Source of the DNA: JAJZRJ01 sp040757055
GTDB taxonomy: Bacteria > Desulfobacterota > Desulfobulbia > Desulfobulbales > Desulfurivibrionaceae
Length of the DNA: 64,000 bases
Assembly (NCBI GenBank): GCA_040757055.1
Contig: JBFLXY010000012.1
Coordinates: forward strand, 1-64,000
Direction of reading: 5' to 3'
The notes below the pieces were generated by a model. That model saw only the letters and a program-made list of their open reading frames with translations. It ran no database searches and was not told where the DNA came from. This document shows positions 39,122-48,088 of the stretch, piece by piece; position 1 is the stretch's first letter, and each line of letters begins with the position of its first letter. Both the position numbers and the translations under genes were made by a program.

Positions 39122-40918
39122 ATGCCTCTGCCCAGGATCTTCCGCCAGCCCTTTGCCGCCATCCTGACCCTCACCGGCCTCGTTCTCGCCGCCTTCAGCG
39201 GCTACGCCGGCCATCTGAGCCGCCAGATGGTCGCCGCCGAAGCCGGCAGCGAACTGGAGGTCCGGGCCCGCATCGCCCGGGAACAGGCAGGCACCCTGCT
39301 TGCCCGCGGCGACCTCGACGCCCTGCAGGCATTCTGCGTCGCCATCGGCAACAGCACCGGCACCCGCCTTACCGTGGTGCTGCCCGACGGCAGCGTGCTG
39401 GCGGATTCCCATGAAAGCCCGGCGCGCATGGAAAACCATGCCGACCGTCCCGAAATCCTTGCCGCCCGTGAGGGGCGACGGGAGGCAACCCGACGCTACA
39501 GCCAGACCATCCACGCCGAGATGCTCTATCTCGCCGTTCCCCTGGAAAAAGAGGGCGCCCAGCTCGGCATCCTGCGCGCCGCCCTGCCGGTCACTGTTTT
39601 TGAAGAGCGCCTTGCACCCCTGCGCAACGGCATCATCCTGGCCGCCATCCTGCTTTTTGCCCTGGCCGCTGCGGCTGCCTGGCAGATCAGCCGCGGGCTG
39701 AACCAACCCCTGCTGGCCATGCGCGAATGGGCCGCTCGCCTCGCCGCCGGCCAGCCCTCCGGCAATCTGGAGCCGGCGGGTTTTCCCGCCGCCACCGATC
39801 TTGCCCTTGCCCTCGACCGCATGGCCAGGGAATTCACCGGCCGGATCGACCGGATCAGCCGGCAGCACCGGGAGCTGGAGGCGGTCTTCGGCAGCATGGT
39901 CGAGGGGGTGGTGACGGTGGACGCCGAGGAGCGGATCCAGAGCCTCAACCCGGCGGCACTCGCGCTGCTCGGTCTCGATCCCGGCAAGGTCAGGGGGAAG
40001 GGCTCGCTGGAGGCGGTACGCAATCTGGAACTCCAGCGCTTCATCAAAAAGACCCTCAGCGCCAGCGCGACCGAGGAGGGCGAAATCACCCTGGCCGATC
40101 CCAAGGGCACCGACCGCTCCTTCTACCTGCGCGGCGTGCCGCTCAAGGGACCCGATGGACAGGCCACCGGCGCGCTCATCGTGCTGGGCGACGTCACCAA
40201 CCTGCGGCGTCTGGAGGCGGTGCGCCGCGACTTTGTCGCCAACGTCTCCCACGAGCTGAAGACCCCCATCACCTCCATTGCCGGTTTTGTCGAAACCCTG
40301 CTGGACGGCGCCCTTGACGAGCCGGAAAATGCCCGCCGCTTCCTTGCCATCATCCACAAGCAGGCCAAACGGCTGCATGCCATTGTCGAGGACCTGCTGG
40401 CCCTTTCCCGCCTGGAAAAGGAATCGGAACGCCAGGAGATCGTGCTGCATCGCGCCGCCGTCGGGGAATCGCTCGCCGCCGCGGTACAGACCTGCCAGCC
40501 CGCCGCCGAGGCCAAGGGGATCTCCCTCCGCCAGGAAAGTCCGGCAGGTCTCGCGGCCTGGCTGAACCCGCCGCTGTTCGAGCAGGCGCTGGTCAACCTC
40601 ATCGACAACGCGGTCAAGTACAGCCCCGGGGGCAGCAGCGTGCTGATCAGCGCCGCGCCATCGGCAGCCGGGGTGGTCGTCAGCGTGCAGGATCAGGGGG
40701 TGGGCATCGCGCTGCGCGACCAGTCGCGCATCTTCGAGCGCTTCTTCCGGGTGGACAAGGCCCGCAGCAGCACCATGGGCGGCACCGGCCTGGGGCTCTC
40801 CATCGTCAAGCACATTGTCCAGGCCCATGGCGGCCGGATTACCCTCGCCAGCGCCCCGGGCCAGGGCAGCACCTTCGCCATCCACCTGCCGCAGGAACGC
40901 GGCACCGCCGCAGCTTAA
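39122..40918 (+). CDS. phoR: Phosphate-regulon sensor histidine kinase
   Basis: The 598-residue kinase has transmembrane segments near 12-30 and 172-190, with a periplasmic loop of about 140 residues. A HAMP-like segment and a PAS domain (about 255-360, LEAVFGSMVEGVVTVDAEERIQ) follow. The HisKA H-box is FVANVSHELKTPITSIAGFVE. The HATPase N-box is LVNLIDNAVKYSP, with GTGLGLSIVKHIV as the G2 box. This layout is that of PhoR. Its partner phoB lies 12.5 kb away at the end of the pst operon, which is unusual since phoB and phoR are often adjacent. The upstream PHO-box-like repeats support the assignment. Confidence 0.85.
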   Translation: MPLPRIFRQPFAAILTLTGLVLAAFSGYAGHLSRQMVAAEAGSELEVRARIAREQAGTLLARGDLDALQAFCVAIGNSTGTRLTVVLPDGSVLADSHESPARMENHADRPEILAAREGRREATRRYSQTIHAEMLYLAVPLEKEGAQLGILRAALPVTVFEERLAPLRNGIILAAILLFALAAAAAWQISRGLNQPLLAMREWAARLAAGQPSGNLEPAGFPAATDLALALDRMAREFTGRIDRISRQHRELEAVFGSMVEGVVTVDAEERIQSLNPAALALLGLDPGKVRGKGSLEAVRNLELQRFIKKTLSASATEEGEITLADPKGTDRSFYLRGVPLKGPDGQATGALIVLGDVTNLRRLEAVRRDFVANVSHELKTPITSIAGFVETLLDGALDEPENARRFLAIIHKQAKRLHAIVEDLLALSRLEKESERQEIVLHRAAVGESLAAAVQTCQPAAEAKGISLRQESPAGLAAWLNPPLFEQALVNLIDNAVKYSPGGSSVLISAAPSAAGVVVSVQDQGVGIALRDQSRIFERFFRVDKARSSTMGGTGLGLSIVKHIVQAHGGRITLASAPGQGSTFAIHLPQERGTAAA

Positions 40919-41358
40919 CCACCGCAGTCCCGGCGCCGGCCGATCAGCCCGCCGACGGCATTGAGCACGTCGCGCACCGAATAGGGCTTGGGCATGTACA
41001 GATCGGCGCCCAGCGACAGTCCCCTGACCTGATCCTCCACGGCCGAGAGCGCGGTGAGCATGATGATGGGGATCGAGGCGATCCGGATGTCTCCGTGACG
41101 GCGGATGAGCCGGCAGACCTCCCGGCCGTCCAGTCCCGGCAGCATGAGGTCGAGCAGGATGACATCCGGCCGCTCCTGCTGCACCATGCTGCACGCGGCA
41201 AGACCGTCTGCCACGGTACGCGTCAGATAACCGGCCCGGCTGAACCAGTAGCGCAGCAACTCGGCGATATACTCGTCATCCTCAACGATGAGCACCTTCC
41301 CCGCCGCTGCTTCGGCAACACTCTTTCCTTCCTGTTCGCATTCTTCACATGAGAGCAT
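40915..41358 (-). CDS. Single-domain response regulator with a cysteine-containing N-terminus
   Basis: The 147-residue protein has a short N-terminal extension (MLSCEECEQEGKS) and a receiver domain with VLIVEDDEY, DVILLDLMLPGLDG (phosphorylated Asp), IMLTALSA and YMPKPYS. There is no output domain. I choose the ATG at 41358 because AAGGG lies six bases upstream; an ATG at 41364 is immediately adjacent to it. The gene overlaps the end of phoR on the opposite strand by four bases. The CEEC pair near the N-terminus is unusual for a receiver. Confidence 0.85.
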   Translation of the reverse strand: MLSCEECEQEGKSVAEAAAGKVLIVEDDEYIAELLRYWFSRAGYLTRTVADGLAACSMVQQERPDVILLDLMLPGLDGREVCRLIRRHGDIRIASIPIIMLTALSAVEDQVRGLSLGADLYMPKPYSVRDVLNAVGGLIGRRRDCGG

Positions 41359-41409
41359 GCGCATCCCTTTTGCGGCTGGTGGTGGCGCACCGCAATCGCC
41401 CTTTCCCGC

Positions 41410-43239
41410 TCAGGCCGCGGTGCCGACCTGAGCCATCACCGCCGACTGGGCGGCATCACGACGGTTCTGCACGATGGAAGAGCCTCTCTCCTGCTTGGCC
41501 GCCCGCTTCACCCCCGAGGCCAGGAAGGCGAGTTCGCCGTAAGACTGCACCGCGCACCGTTCGGTGCCGACGATGCCGATGGAAAGCGACAGCAGGGAAA
41601 AACGGCGCAGCTGGCCCTGACGGTCGGTGGCCAGATAATACCCCTCCCCCAGCTCGACCGGGCCGTGGAACTCCGGCAGCAATCCGGCAAAGGCCTCGAT
41701 GATCCGCTGGCACAGGCTCAGAGAGGAGTGCGGGCGGGTGACCACGATGAAGTCGTCCCCGCCGATGTGGCCGACGAAACGGAAGCGGTCGCTTTCGTTG
41801 GGCTGCACGACCTCGACCAGGAGTTGCCCCAGCCGCTTGATCACCTGGTCGCCCTTTTCAAAGCCGTAATGATCGTTGTACGGCTTGAAGTCGTCGATAT
41901 CGACATAGCAGACGTCGAAATCCACCCGCTGGCCGATGAGGGTGGTGATGGTCCGCTGGATGAATTCGTTGCCCGGCAGTCCGGAGAGCGGATTGGCCCC
42001 CTTGGCCAGCTGGATGCTCTTCTGGGTGATGGCGTCGAGCAGCGCGGTGATGGCCACCGTGCCGAGATAGCGGCCGTTTTTGGCGACGCAGATGTCGTCG
42101 TGAAGGGAGCGCCCCTGCCTGGCCTTGACCCGGCGCACCACCTCCTGCATCGGAGTGGCGGCCTCGACCAGCAGATACTCCTGCCCCAGCACCTCGCCGA
42201 TGCGGCGATGGGCGGAGAGGGCGAAGCCATAGCCATACGGCCCCACCAGCTCATTCTCGAGAAAATCCATGCGGCTCAGCATGCCCAGCACCCGCCCTCC
42301 CTCCACCACCGGGATGCCGTGTAGGCCAGGCTCATCCTTGAACCGCCGGAAGGCTTCCATCAAAGGCTCTTCCGGCGCGAGAGGGGCGACATAGCGGACC
42401 GTGCTGCCGATGGTGCAGGTGGCCATGGGATCAGGGCAGCAGAGTATCGTCTCCTGCCGGCCCAGCAGCGGGTGGCGCACCTGGACCAGTTCCGGACCCG
42501 GTCGCGCCAGCAGGTATCCCTGAAGCAGATCGATGTCGAAGCGGGCCATGGTTTCCAGCTCCTCCTCCTGCTCGATCCCCTCGGCGATGACGGTGATGCC
42601 CAGCTTGTGGCAGACGGTGGCGATGGCGTCCACCAGATTGTACTTGAAGGAATCGCGGTCGATGCCGGTGATGAAATGGCGATCCACCTTGACGTAATCG
42701 GGCTGGATGATGGAGAGCATCTTGAGTCCGCCATAACCGGCGCCGAAATCATCGATGGCGATCTTGTACCCCCGGTTCCGGTAGTGCGCCACCGACCGCT
42801 TGAAGAGTTCGTAGTTGCGGATCGACTCCTGCTCGGTCAGTTCCAGGATGATGCGCTCCTTGGTGATGCCGCATGCCTCGGCAAGCTGGTCCGTCATCCC
42901 GCCTCGATGGGCAGGGTGCATGAGGGTGGCGGGGCAGATGTTGACGTAGAGAAAAGCATCCTGCCCGGCGATCCCCAGTTCCGCCGCCCGGCAGAAGGCG
43001 TTTTCCCGGCAGAGCATGTCGAGGGCGGAGATGATGCCCTCGGCCTGGGCCCGCCGGAAGAGAGAAGCGATATCGACGCCATGCCGGAGCGGATCAGCAA
43101 GACGCGCCAGCGCTTCGTAACCGAAAACCTTGCCGGTCTGCCGGCAGAAAATCGGCTGAAACCAGGAGATGAGGCCGTTGTCATCCAGCAGCTGGATGAT
43201 CGTTTCCCTGGAAAAATCAACAGCGGTCGCGCCCTCCAT
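41410..43239 (-). CDS. EAL-CBS-GGDEF cyclic di-GMP turnover protein
   Basis: The 609-residue cytosolic protein starts with an EAL phosphodiesterase domain (about 10-250). Its YEALARL, FLYVNICP, LELTEQE, AIDDFGAGYGG, VKVDRHFI, AEGIEQEEE and LQGYLLARPG motifs cover all known metal and substrate residues. Two CBS-like segments follow (about 270-395, GIPVVEGGRVLGMLSR and NGRYLGTVAI). A C-terminal GGDEF domain (about 430-580) has IGGDDFIVV as active-site loop. Both catalytic sites look intact. There are no transmembrane segments. AAGGAGG lies six bases before the ATG. It lies between a receiver gene and a chemoreceptor gene, all on the minus strand. Confidence 0.93.
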   Translation of the reverse strand: MEGATAVDFSRETIIQLLDDNGLISWFQPIFCRQTGKVFGYEALARLADPLRHGVDIASLFRRAQAEGIISALDMLCRENAFCRAAELGIAGQDAFLYVNICPATLMHPAHRGGMTDQLAEACGITKERIILELTEQESIRNYELFKRSVAHYRNRGYKIAIDDFGAGYGGLKMLSIIQPDYVKVDRHFITGIDRDSFKYNLVDAIATVCHKLGITVIAEGIEQEEELETMARFDIDLLQGYLLARPGPELVQVRHPLLGRQETILCCPDPMATCTIGSTVRYVAPLAPEEPLMEAFRRFKDEPGLHGIPVVEGGRVLGMLSRMDFLENELVGPYGYGFALSAHRRIGEVLGQEYLLVEAATPMQEVVRRVKARQGRSLHDDICVAKNGRYLGTVAITALLDAITQKSIQLAKGANPLSGLPGNEFIQRTITTLIGQRVDFDVCYVDIDDFKPYNDHYGFEKGDQVIKRLGQLLVEVVQPNESDRFRFVGHIGGDDFIVVTRPHSSLSLCQRIIEAFAGLLPEFHGPVELGEGYYLATDRQGQLRRFSLLSLSIGIVGTERCAVQSYGELAFLASGVKRAAKQERGSSIVQNRRDAAQSAVMAQVGTAA

Positions 43240-43280
43240 GCCCTTCCTCCTTGACTGCCCCGAGAAGTTGCGCCGGTTTT

Positions 43281-44849
43281 TCAGGCCGCGGCAAGCTGGG
43301 GAACCGGCGGCGCGGCCGCCTCCGGCAGGGCGGCAATCCTGGCTGCATCGGCTCCGCGGACCAGGGTGAGCAGGGAGCCGGAAAGCAGCCGCAGTTCGGC
43401 GGCCTGTTCCTGCAAGGTTACGGCGGTGCGGGCCGCCTCTTCCGCATTGGCGGCAGCGGTGAGGCTGACCTGGTCGATCTCCGTCATGGAGGCGCTCACC
43501 TGCCGGATGCCGGCCACCTGCTCGTGGCTGGCCCCGGCAATGCTCCGGATTTCGTCATGCACCCGGGCGATGCCGCCGTGGATATCGGCAAAGACCTGGT
43601 TCAGCCGCCCGCAGAGACTGCCGCCCTGCTGCACCTTCTCGATGTTGTACTGGACAATGTTCGCGGTTTCCCGGGCCGACGCGGCGACGTTCTGGGCCAG
43701 ACGCCGGATCTCGTCGGCCACCACCGCGAAGCCCGCCCCGGCCTCGCCGGCCCGGGCCGCCTCCACCGCGGCGTTCAGCGCCAGCAGATTGGTCTGGAAG
43801 GCGATGTCGTCGATGTTTCTGGCGATCTGAATGACCGCGGCCGACTGCTGCTCGATCTCCTGCATGGCGGTCAGCATGTTGGCCATCTGCTCTCCGCCCG
43901 CCTGCACCACCCTCTGCATCTCGTCGGCAAGGGTGCCGGCCTGGCGCGCGCTTTCGTGGTTGGCGTTGGCCTGGCTGTTCAATTGCTGCATGGCGGCGCT
44001 CGTCTCCTCCACCCCGGCGGCCTGACGGTTGGCCCCTTCCGCCAGCTCGCGGCTGGCCGCGGAAAGCTGCACCGATTCCTCATAAACCTGATCCACCACC
44101 GCCTGCAGCCGGTCGTTGATGCCGCTGATGGGCAGGATCACCTTGCGGCCGAGATAGCCGAACACCACGAGCAGGACGAAAAAGACCCCCATGCCGGCGC
44201 CGATGGTGACCAGGGTGGAACGAATTTTCGCCTGGCGGAAGAGGGATTGGTGACCGGACTGCACCGCCGCCATGGCCGCTTCGGTCCGCTGGCCGGTCTG
44301 GCGGGCGATCTGCTCGGCCAGGGCGCGGGTCATGGCAATGGCCTCCCTGCCCTTGTCGCCGGTATACTGATCCGCCGCGCGGATTCCCTCGGCATAGGAG
44401 TCGTGGAAGGCGGTCATGCCTTTGGCCACCTCCACCTGCTGCCGGAAGCCGTCATACTCTGCGGCGATTTTCCGCACCTGGTCGAGACTGGAGCCGTCGC
44501 CGGCAAAGGCGCGCCGGACCGCCTCCAGCATGGCGATGATCCGGGCATCCCCGGCCGCCATCTCCTCTTCGTACTGGGTACGCATGTTGGTGAACTGGCC
44601 GCGCACCAGAAAATTCTTCCACAGGAGCATCTGGTTCAGGAGGGCGGTCTGGAGTTCGCGCACCAGAAGCACGTTCGCCATGCCGTCCTTGCCGGAGGTC
44701 TGGATCCCCGCATTGCTCCGGCTCGTTTCCTGAATGAGCCGTTCCTGGGCGGTGACCGAAATGGCGTACAGCACCCCCATGCCCGCGCCGGCGGCGACCA
44801 TGACAAAAACAAAGAAAAAGAGGATTTTCACTTTGAGACTGTGGCGCAT
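43281..44849 (-). CDS. Methyl-accepting chemotaxis protein
   Basis: The 522-residue receptor has transmembrane segments near 8-30 and 210-232, flanking a periplasmic helical domain of about 180 residues. The cytoplasmic signalling tip is RNIDDIAFQTNLLALNAAVE AARAG-type and is nearly identical at the DNA level to the other receptor at 5757-7316. The periplasmic domains are unrelated, and this one lacks the CxxCH heme motif. The C-terminus is Ala/Pro-rich with no CheR pentapeptide. A small cysteine-rich gene starts 265 bases upstream and ends 31 bases before this start. Confidence 0.93.
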   Translation of the reverse strand: MRHSLKVKILFFFVFVMVAAGAGMGVLYAISVTAQERLIQETSRSNAGIQTSGKDGMANVLLVRELQTALLNQMLLWKNFLVRGQFTNMRTQYEEEMAAGDARIIAMLEAVRRAFAGDGSSLDQVRKIAAEYDGFRQQVEVAKGMTAFHDSYAEGIRAADQYTGDKGREAIAMTRALAEQIARQTGQRTEAAMAAVQSGHQSLFRQAKIRSTLVTIGAGMGVFFVLLVVFGYLGRKVILPISGINDRLQAVVDQVYEESVQLSAASRELAEGANRQAAGVEETSAAMQQLNSQANANHESARQAGTLADEMQRVVQAGGEQMANMLTAMQEIEQQSAAVIQIARNIDDIAFQTNLLALNAAVEAARAGEAGAGFAVVADEIRRLAQNVAASARETANIVQYNIEKVQQGGSLCGRLNQVFADIHGGIARVHDEIRSIAGASHEQVAGIRQVSASMTEIDQVSLTAAANAEEAARTAVTLQEQAAELRLLSGSLLTLVRGADAARIAALPEAAAPPVPQLAAA

Positions 44850-44880
44850 CTTTCTTGCTCCTGCGGCGGGAAGTTGGAAT

Positions 44881-45114
44881 TCAGGCGCACGCCCGATGCG
44901 CCGGCGACGCGATGACTGCCTCTACGGCGGCCGCAAGGCTGGGCCCTCCGAGGCTGGCCACCAGATACGACGGGCAGAGGGCGTGGCGGCCGCTCTGGCA
45001 GAATTTTTCCAGATCGCAGAGGCTGGGCACGTAGGGCGAGCCCTTGGCAAGGCAGCTGGCCACGGTGGACCCGTTCTGGCCGTAACAATAGTGCGAGAGA
45101 TGTTGGCAACGCAT
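44881..45114 (-). CDS. Small six-cysteine protein next to a chemoreceptor gene
   Basis: The 77-residue protein opens MRCQHLSHYCYGQNGS. Six cysteines (C3, C10, C21, C33, C39, C47) are spread over the first 50 residues, with SPYVPSLCDLEKFCQSG and ALCPSYL. The pattern of Cys, His and aromatic residues suggests a metal-binding or iron-sulfur microdomain. I recall short C-rich sequences of this style near signalling genes in Desulfobacterota, but cannot name a family. The ATG at 45114 has GGGGG upstream. It precedes the chemoreceptor gene in the same direction and may be co-transcribed. Confidence 0.65.
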   Translation of the reverse strand: MRCQHLSHYCYGQNGSTVASCLAKGSPYVPSLCDLEKFCQSGRHALCPSYLVASLGGPSLAAAVEAVIASPAHRACA

Positions 45115-45238
45115 GGAGTGGTCCCCCTTTGTTTTTGGAGTGCATGATGTGCCGGTCCGCATTGACAGCCATCACCCTAGCCCCTGCGTGTTAGCGAGGG
45201 ATTAGGAGGCGGTTATTTTTCGTTTTGCCGTAAGGGAT

Positions 45239-45271
45239 GCTCCTGCCGCCGCGGGGGGCGGCGGCAGGAGC
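45239..45271. terminator. Very stable stem-loop downstream of the porin gene
   Basis: A perfect 14-base-pair GC-rich stem (45239-45252 with 45258-45271) and a five-G loop lie 108 bases past the porin stop. No T-run follows on either strand, so it may be an mRNA-stabilising or Rho-type element rather than a classic terminator. The rest of 45115-45379 contains no gene. Confidence 0.5.
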
Positions 45272-45379
45272 GGGGAAAAAGGAGAAAGAGAGGAGAAGAC
45301 CGGCCCACCCCCTGGCTCAGGCGACTGGCCAGGGGGCTTCGACCGGGAGATGCTGCCCCTGGCAGAGGGCAGCAAAAAC

Positions 45380-46645
45380 TTAGAACTTGTAGTTCACGTC
45401 GAACTGGTAGAGATCGACCGAATCAACACCGGTGGTGCCGGTGTCCTCGTCACGCTCATAGTTGAGCCAGGTGACGCCGGCCGACCAGTTTTTGGTCATG
45501 TTGTAGCCGAGCTGCACCCGATGACCCTTCTTGTTGGTGTCGGAAAGCCCGTCGCCGAAATCGGAATCCGCGAGGTAGCCGAAAAGGGAATCCGCCTCCA
45601 CCACGGAGTAATCGTAACCCACCTTGAACTTGTCGATGGTGGCCTCGATGCCGAGGGCATAGCCCGTATCGGCGTCCTCCGGCTTGCCGGTGTAGGTGCT
45701 CGCCTGGCTCGTGCCCGCGGCGCCGTCCGCGCCGAAGTTCTTCCAGACATGGCCGACCAGGGCAAGCTTGGCCTGGGCCACCGGGAAGGAGACCTTGCCG
45801 TAGAGGTCGCCGATGTTCAGCTCATACATGTTTTCATCGACAGTGCCCAGGTTGAAGGTGGCGGAACCTTCGTTGATCAGGGACTTGCTGAAGGTATGGT
45901 AGCCGGCGGCCAGGGTGTATTTCGCGTCAGCGGCTTTTCCCCGGTACCCCAACTGCCCGGCCGTCAGGGTGGCAGTGTTGTCGCTGGCGACCAGCTTGGC
46001 GGCATAGCCGCCCAGGGTCGCGAAGAGGCCCTCTTTCTTGCCGTACTGGCCGGTGATGCCGGCCAGCCGCACGTCGCCGTCCCACATGACCCAGGAGGTC
46101 TCATAGGGGTTGTTTTGCTGGCCCAAGGTGAACATGAAGTCCTGCCACTTGTGGGCGGCATAGGCGTAGTCGAGCCGGATATCGCCGGTCTCGAAGGGCT
46201 TATCCTCACTCCAGGTGTCGTTGGTGCTGGTCGGGTCGTCGCTGCCGGTGGCCAGGCCCGCACCCACCTGCCAATCCTCGGCCTTGTTGTTCCAGATGCC
46301 GCCGACCCGGAACCTGGTCCGCCAACGGTCCTGATCCTTTTCGCTGGCGTTCGTCTCCTTGTAGTCAAGCTCGCGCCGCTCGTAGCGGACCCGCAGGTCG
46401 CCCTTCAGGGTCAGCTGGTCGATGAACTCGTTGGCGAGAACGACCTTGCCGCTCTTCTCGCCCTGCTTCTTGAGCTGGTCCTCCAGATGCTCCACCCGCT
46501 CCATCTGCGAGCTCATCTTGAGGCGCAGGTACTCCAGTTCCTTCTTGATCTCCTCTGCGGACTCGTCGCCCACGCCGGCCGCAGCCAGAGAGGGAAGCGC
46601 CATGCCCAGGCTCAGGGCGGCCACAGCAACCATCATCTTTTTCAT
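45380..46645 (-). CDS. Outer-membrane porin, probably phosphate-responsive
   Basis: The 421-residue precursor has a signal peptide (MKKMMVAVAALSLGMALPSLAAA). A coiled-coil segment follows (about 30-62, EEIKKELEYLRLKMSSQMERVEHLEDQLKK), then an even series of amphipathic beta-strands ending in the terminal aromatic FDVNYKF. The coiled-coil start plus barrel matches the putative-porin family of Desulfobacterota and epsilonproteobacteria. The gene is divergent from pstS, so a PhoE/OprP-like role in phosphate entry is likely but inferred. The ribosome-binding region (46650-46664) is partially complementary to the small-RNA candidate at 7740. Confidence 0.85.
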   Translation of the reverse strand: MKKMMVAVAALSLGMALPSLAAAGVGDESAEEIKKELEYLRLKMSSQMERVEHLEDQLKKQGEKSGKVVLANEFIDQLTLKGDLRVRYERRELDYKETNASEKDQDRWRTRFRVGGIWNNKAEDWQVGAGLATGSDDPTSTNDTWSEDKPFETGDIRLDYAYAAHKWQDFMFTLGQQNNPYETSWVMWDGDVRLAGITGQYGKKEGLFATLGGYAAKLVASDNTATLTAGQLGYRGKAADAKYTLAAGYHTFSKSLINEGSATFNLGTVDENMYELNIGDLYGKVSFPVAQAKLALVGHVWKNFGADGAAGTSQASTYTGKPEDADTGYALGIEATIDKFKVGYDYSVVEADSLFGYLADSDFGDGLSDTNKKGHRVQLGYNMTKNWSAGVTWLNYERDEDTGTTGVDSVDLYQFDVNYKF

Positions 46646-46829
46646 CGTGTTCTCCTTTGCTCCTGTCGTGAATGGAAAAAGTTCCGGGCCGCCTGCCGGC
46701 CCGAGAACCAGTGATCTGGGAGGAGCGTAGAAGAGGATGGTTAGCCGGGGATTTTTTTTTGATGAGGAAACCGTTAAAATATGAAAAACATCGTAATGAC
46801 GGCATGATAAAAACCTGATCTGGATTGTT

Positions 46830-46867
46830 TTGAATTATTAACCGAAAACTAATACAATCCTAATGCA
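46830..46867 (+). promoter_or_regulatory. pstS promoter region with 11-base repeats
   Basis: TTGAAT (46830-46835) and TACAAT (46853-46858) have a 17-base spacer. Overlapping them, 46835-46867 falls into three 11-base units that share TAA at positions 5-7 (TTATTAACCGA, AAACTAATACA, ATCCTAATGCA), a phasing expected for PhoB. The repeats overlap the -10, which is not the classical placement. The gap 46646-46964 is otherwise AT-rich, with a nine-T run near 46752, and has no gene. Confidence 0.4.
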
Positions 46868-46964
46868 TGCCGGGCATGGTGGGGACACGCAGACGCCAGA
46901 ACGACGCCCCGGCTTCCGGGTCGTCCACCCCGTTGCGCAACCCAATCCACAAGGAGTACGAAAA

Positions 46965-47954
46965 ATGAAACAGCGTTTTGGCAGAACCCTGAAATGGGCC
47001 CTGACGGCAGGCTGCGTCGTGGCCATGAGCGCCACCGCCGCCCTGGCCGCTGACGTGAAGGTGGACCCGAAGCTGCCGACCTACAAGAAGGTCAGCGGCG
47101 TTTCCGGCAACCTCAACTCCATCGGCTCGGACACCTTGAACAACCTGATGACCTTCTGGTCGGAGGGCTTCCGCAAGGAGTATCCCAACGTCCGCATCCA
47201 GGTGGAGGGCAAGGGCTCCAGCACCGCGCCGCCGGCCCTCATTGCCGGCACCGCCCAGCTCGGCCCCATGTCCCGGCCGATGAAGAACGAGGAGATCGAC
47301 GCCTTCAGCAAGAAGCACGGCTACAAGCCCACCGCCATCGGGGTGGCCCTCGACTCCCTGGCGGTCTTCGTTCACAAGGACAACCCCATCAAAGCCCTCT
47401 CCCTGCAGGAGGTGGACGCCATCTTCTCCAAGAACCGCAAGTGCGGACTGCCTGGGGAAATCGCCACATGGGGCCAGGCCGGCCTGACCGGCTCCTGGCA
47501 GGCGATGCCCATGAGCCTCTACGGCCGTAACTCCGCCTCCGGCACCTACGGCTACTTCAAGGAGCACGCCCTCTGCAAGGGCGACTTCAAAAATACCGTG
47601 AAGGAGCAGCCCGGTTCCGCCTCTGTGGTGCTCGGCATCACCGAGGACAAGGCCGCCATCGGCTACTCCGGCATCGGCTACAAGACCTCCGGCGTCAAGG
47701 CCATTGATCTGAGCGACAAGAAGGGCGGTACGTCCTACGAGGCTTCCTACGACAACGTGCTTTCCGGCAAGTACCCCCTCTCCCGCATGCTCTACGTCTA
47801 TGTGGCCAAGGAGCCGAACAAGCCGCTGCCGCCGCTGACCCTGGAGTTCCTCAAGTACGCCCTCTCCAGGGCCGGGCAGGAGATCGTGGTCAAGGACGGC
47901 TTCCTGCCTCTGCCCGCCAGCGTCACCGAGAAAGAACTGGCCAAGCTGAATTAA
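46965..47954 (+). CDS. pstS: Periplasmic phosphate-binding protein PstS
   Basis: PstS captures phosphate for the PstCAB transporter. The 329-residue precursor has a signal peptide (LKWALTAGCVVAMSATAALAA). GSDTLNNLMTFW, EGKGSSTAPPALIAGTAQLGPMSRPM and YGRNSASGTYGYFKEHAL are the phosphate-binding segments, with Ser/Thr clusters and an arginine. AAGGAG precedes the ATG at 46965; an upstream open frame is rejected. It heads the operon pstS-pstC-pstA-pstB-phoU-phoB. Confidence 0.94.
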   Translation: MKQRFGRTLKWALTAGCVVAMSATAALAADVKVDPKLPTYKKVSGVSGNLNSIGSDTLNNLMTFWSEGFRKEYPNVRIQVEGKGSSTAPPALIAGTAQLGPMSRPMKNEEIDAFSKKHGYKPTAIGVALDSLAVFVHKDNPIKALSLQEVDAIFSKNRKCGLPGEIATWGQAGLTGSWQAMPMSLYGRNSASGTYGYFKEHALCKGDFKNTVKEQPGSASVVLGITEDKAAIGYSGIGYKTSGVKAIDLSDKKGGTSYEASYDNVLSGKYPLSRMLYVYVAKEPNKPLPPLTLEFLKYALSRAGQEIVVKDGFLPLPASVTEKELAKLN

Positions 47955-47986
47955 TGCTGGCCTGCCGGCGGTACTTTTGTTAAATA

Positions 47987-48022
47987 AGGCCCAGGTGTTT
48001 TCTTGGCAAAGCACCTGGGCCT
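47987..48022 (+). terminator. Stem-loop between pstS and pstC
   Basis: An 11-base-pair stem (47987-47997 with 48012-48022) with a 14-base loop lies 33 bases after pstS. It is followed by only a weak T-run. It probably attenuates or protects mRNA so that the binding protein is made in excess over the permease. Confidence 0.65.
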
Positions 48023-48088
48023 CCGTACTTTCTCGAAAACCGGTCATCGACAGAAAAACGCAACCAGACCAGCCTGCCGGGACGCACC

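Noticed and set aside
37871..41194. Open frame of about 1107 codons antisense to the ParA and phoR genes
   Set aside because: Same reasoning; no recognisable domain.
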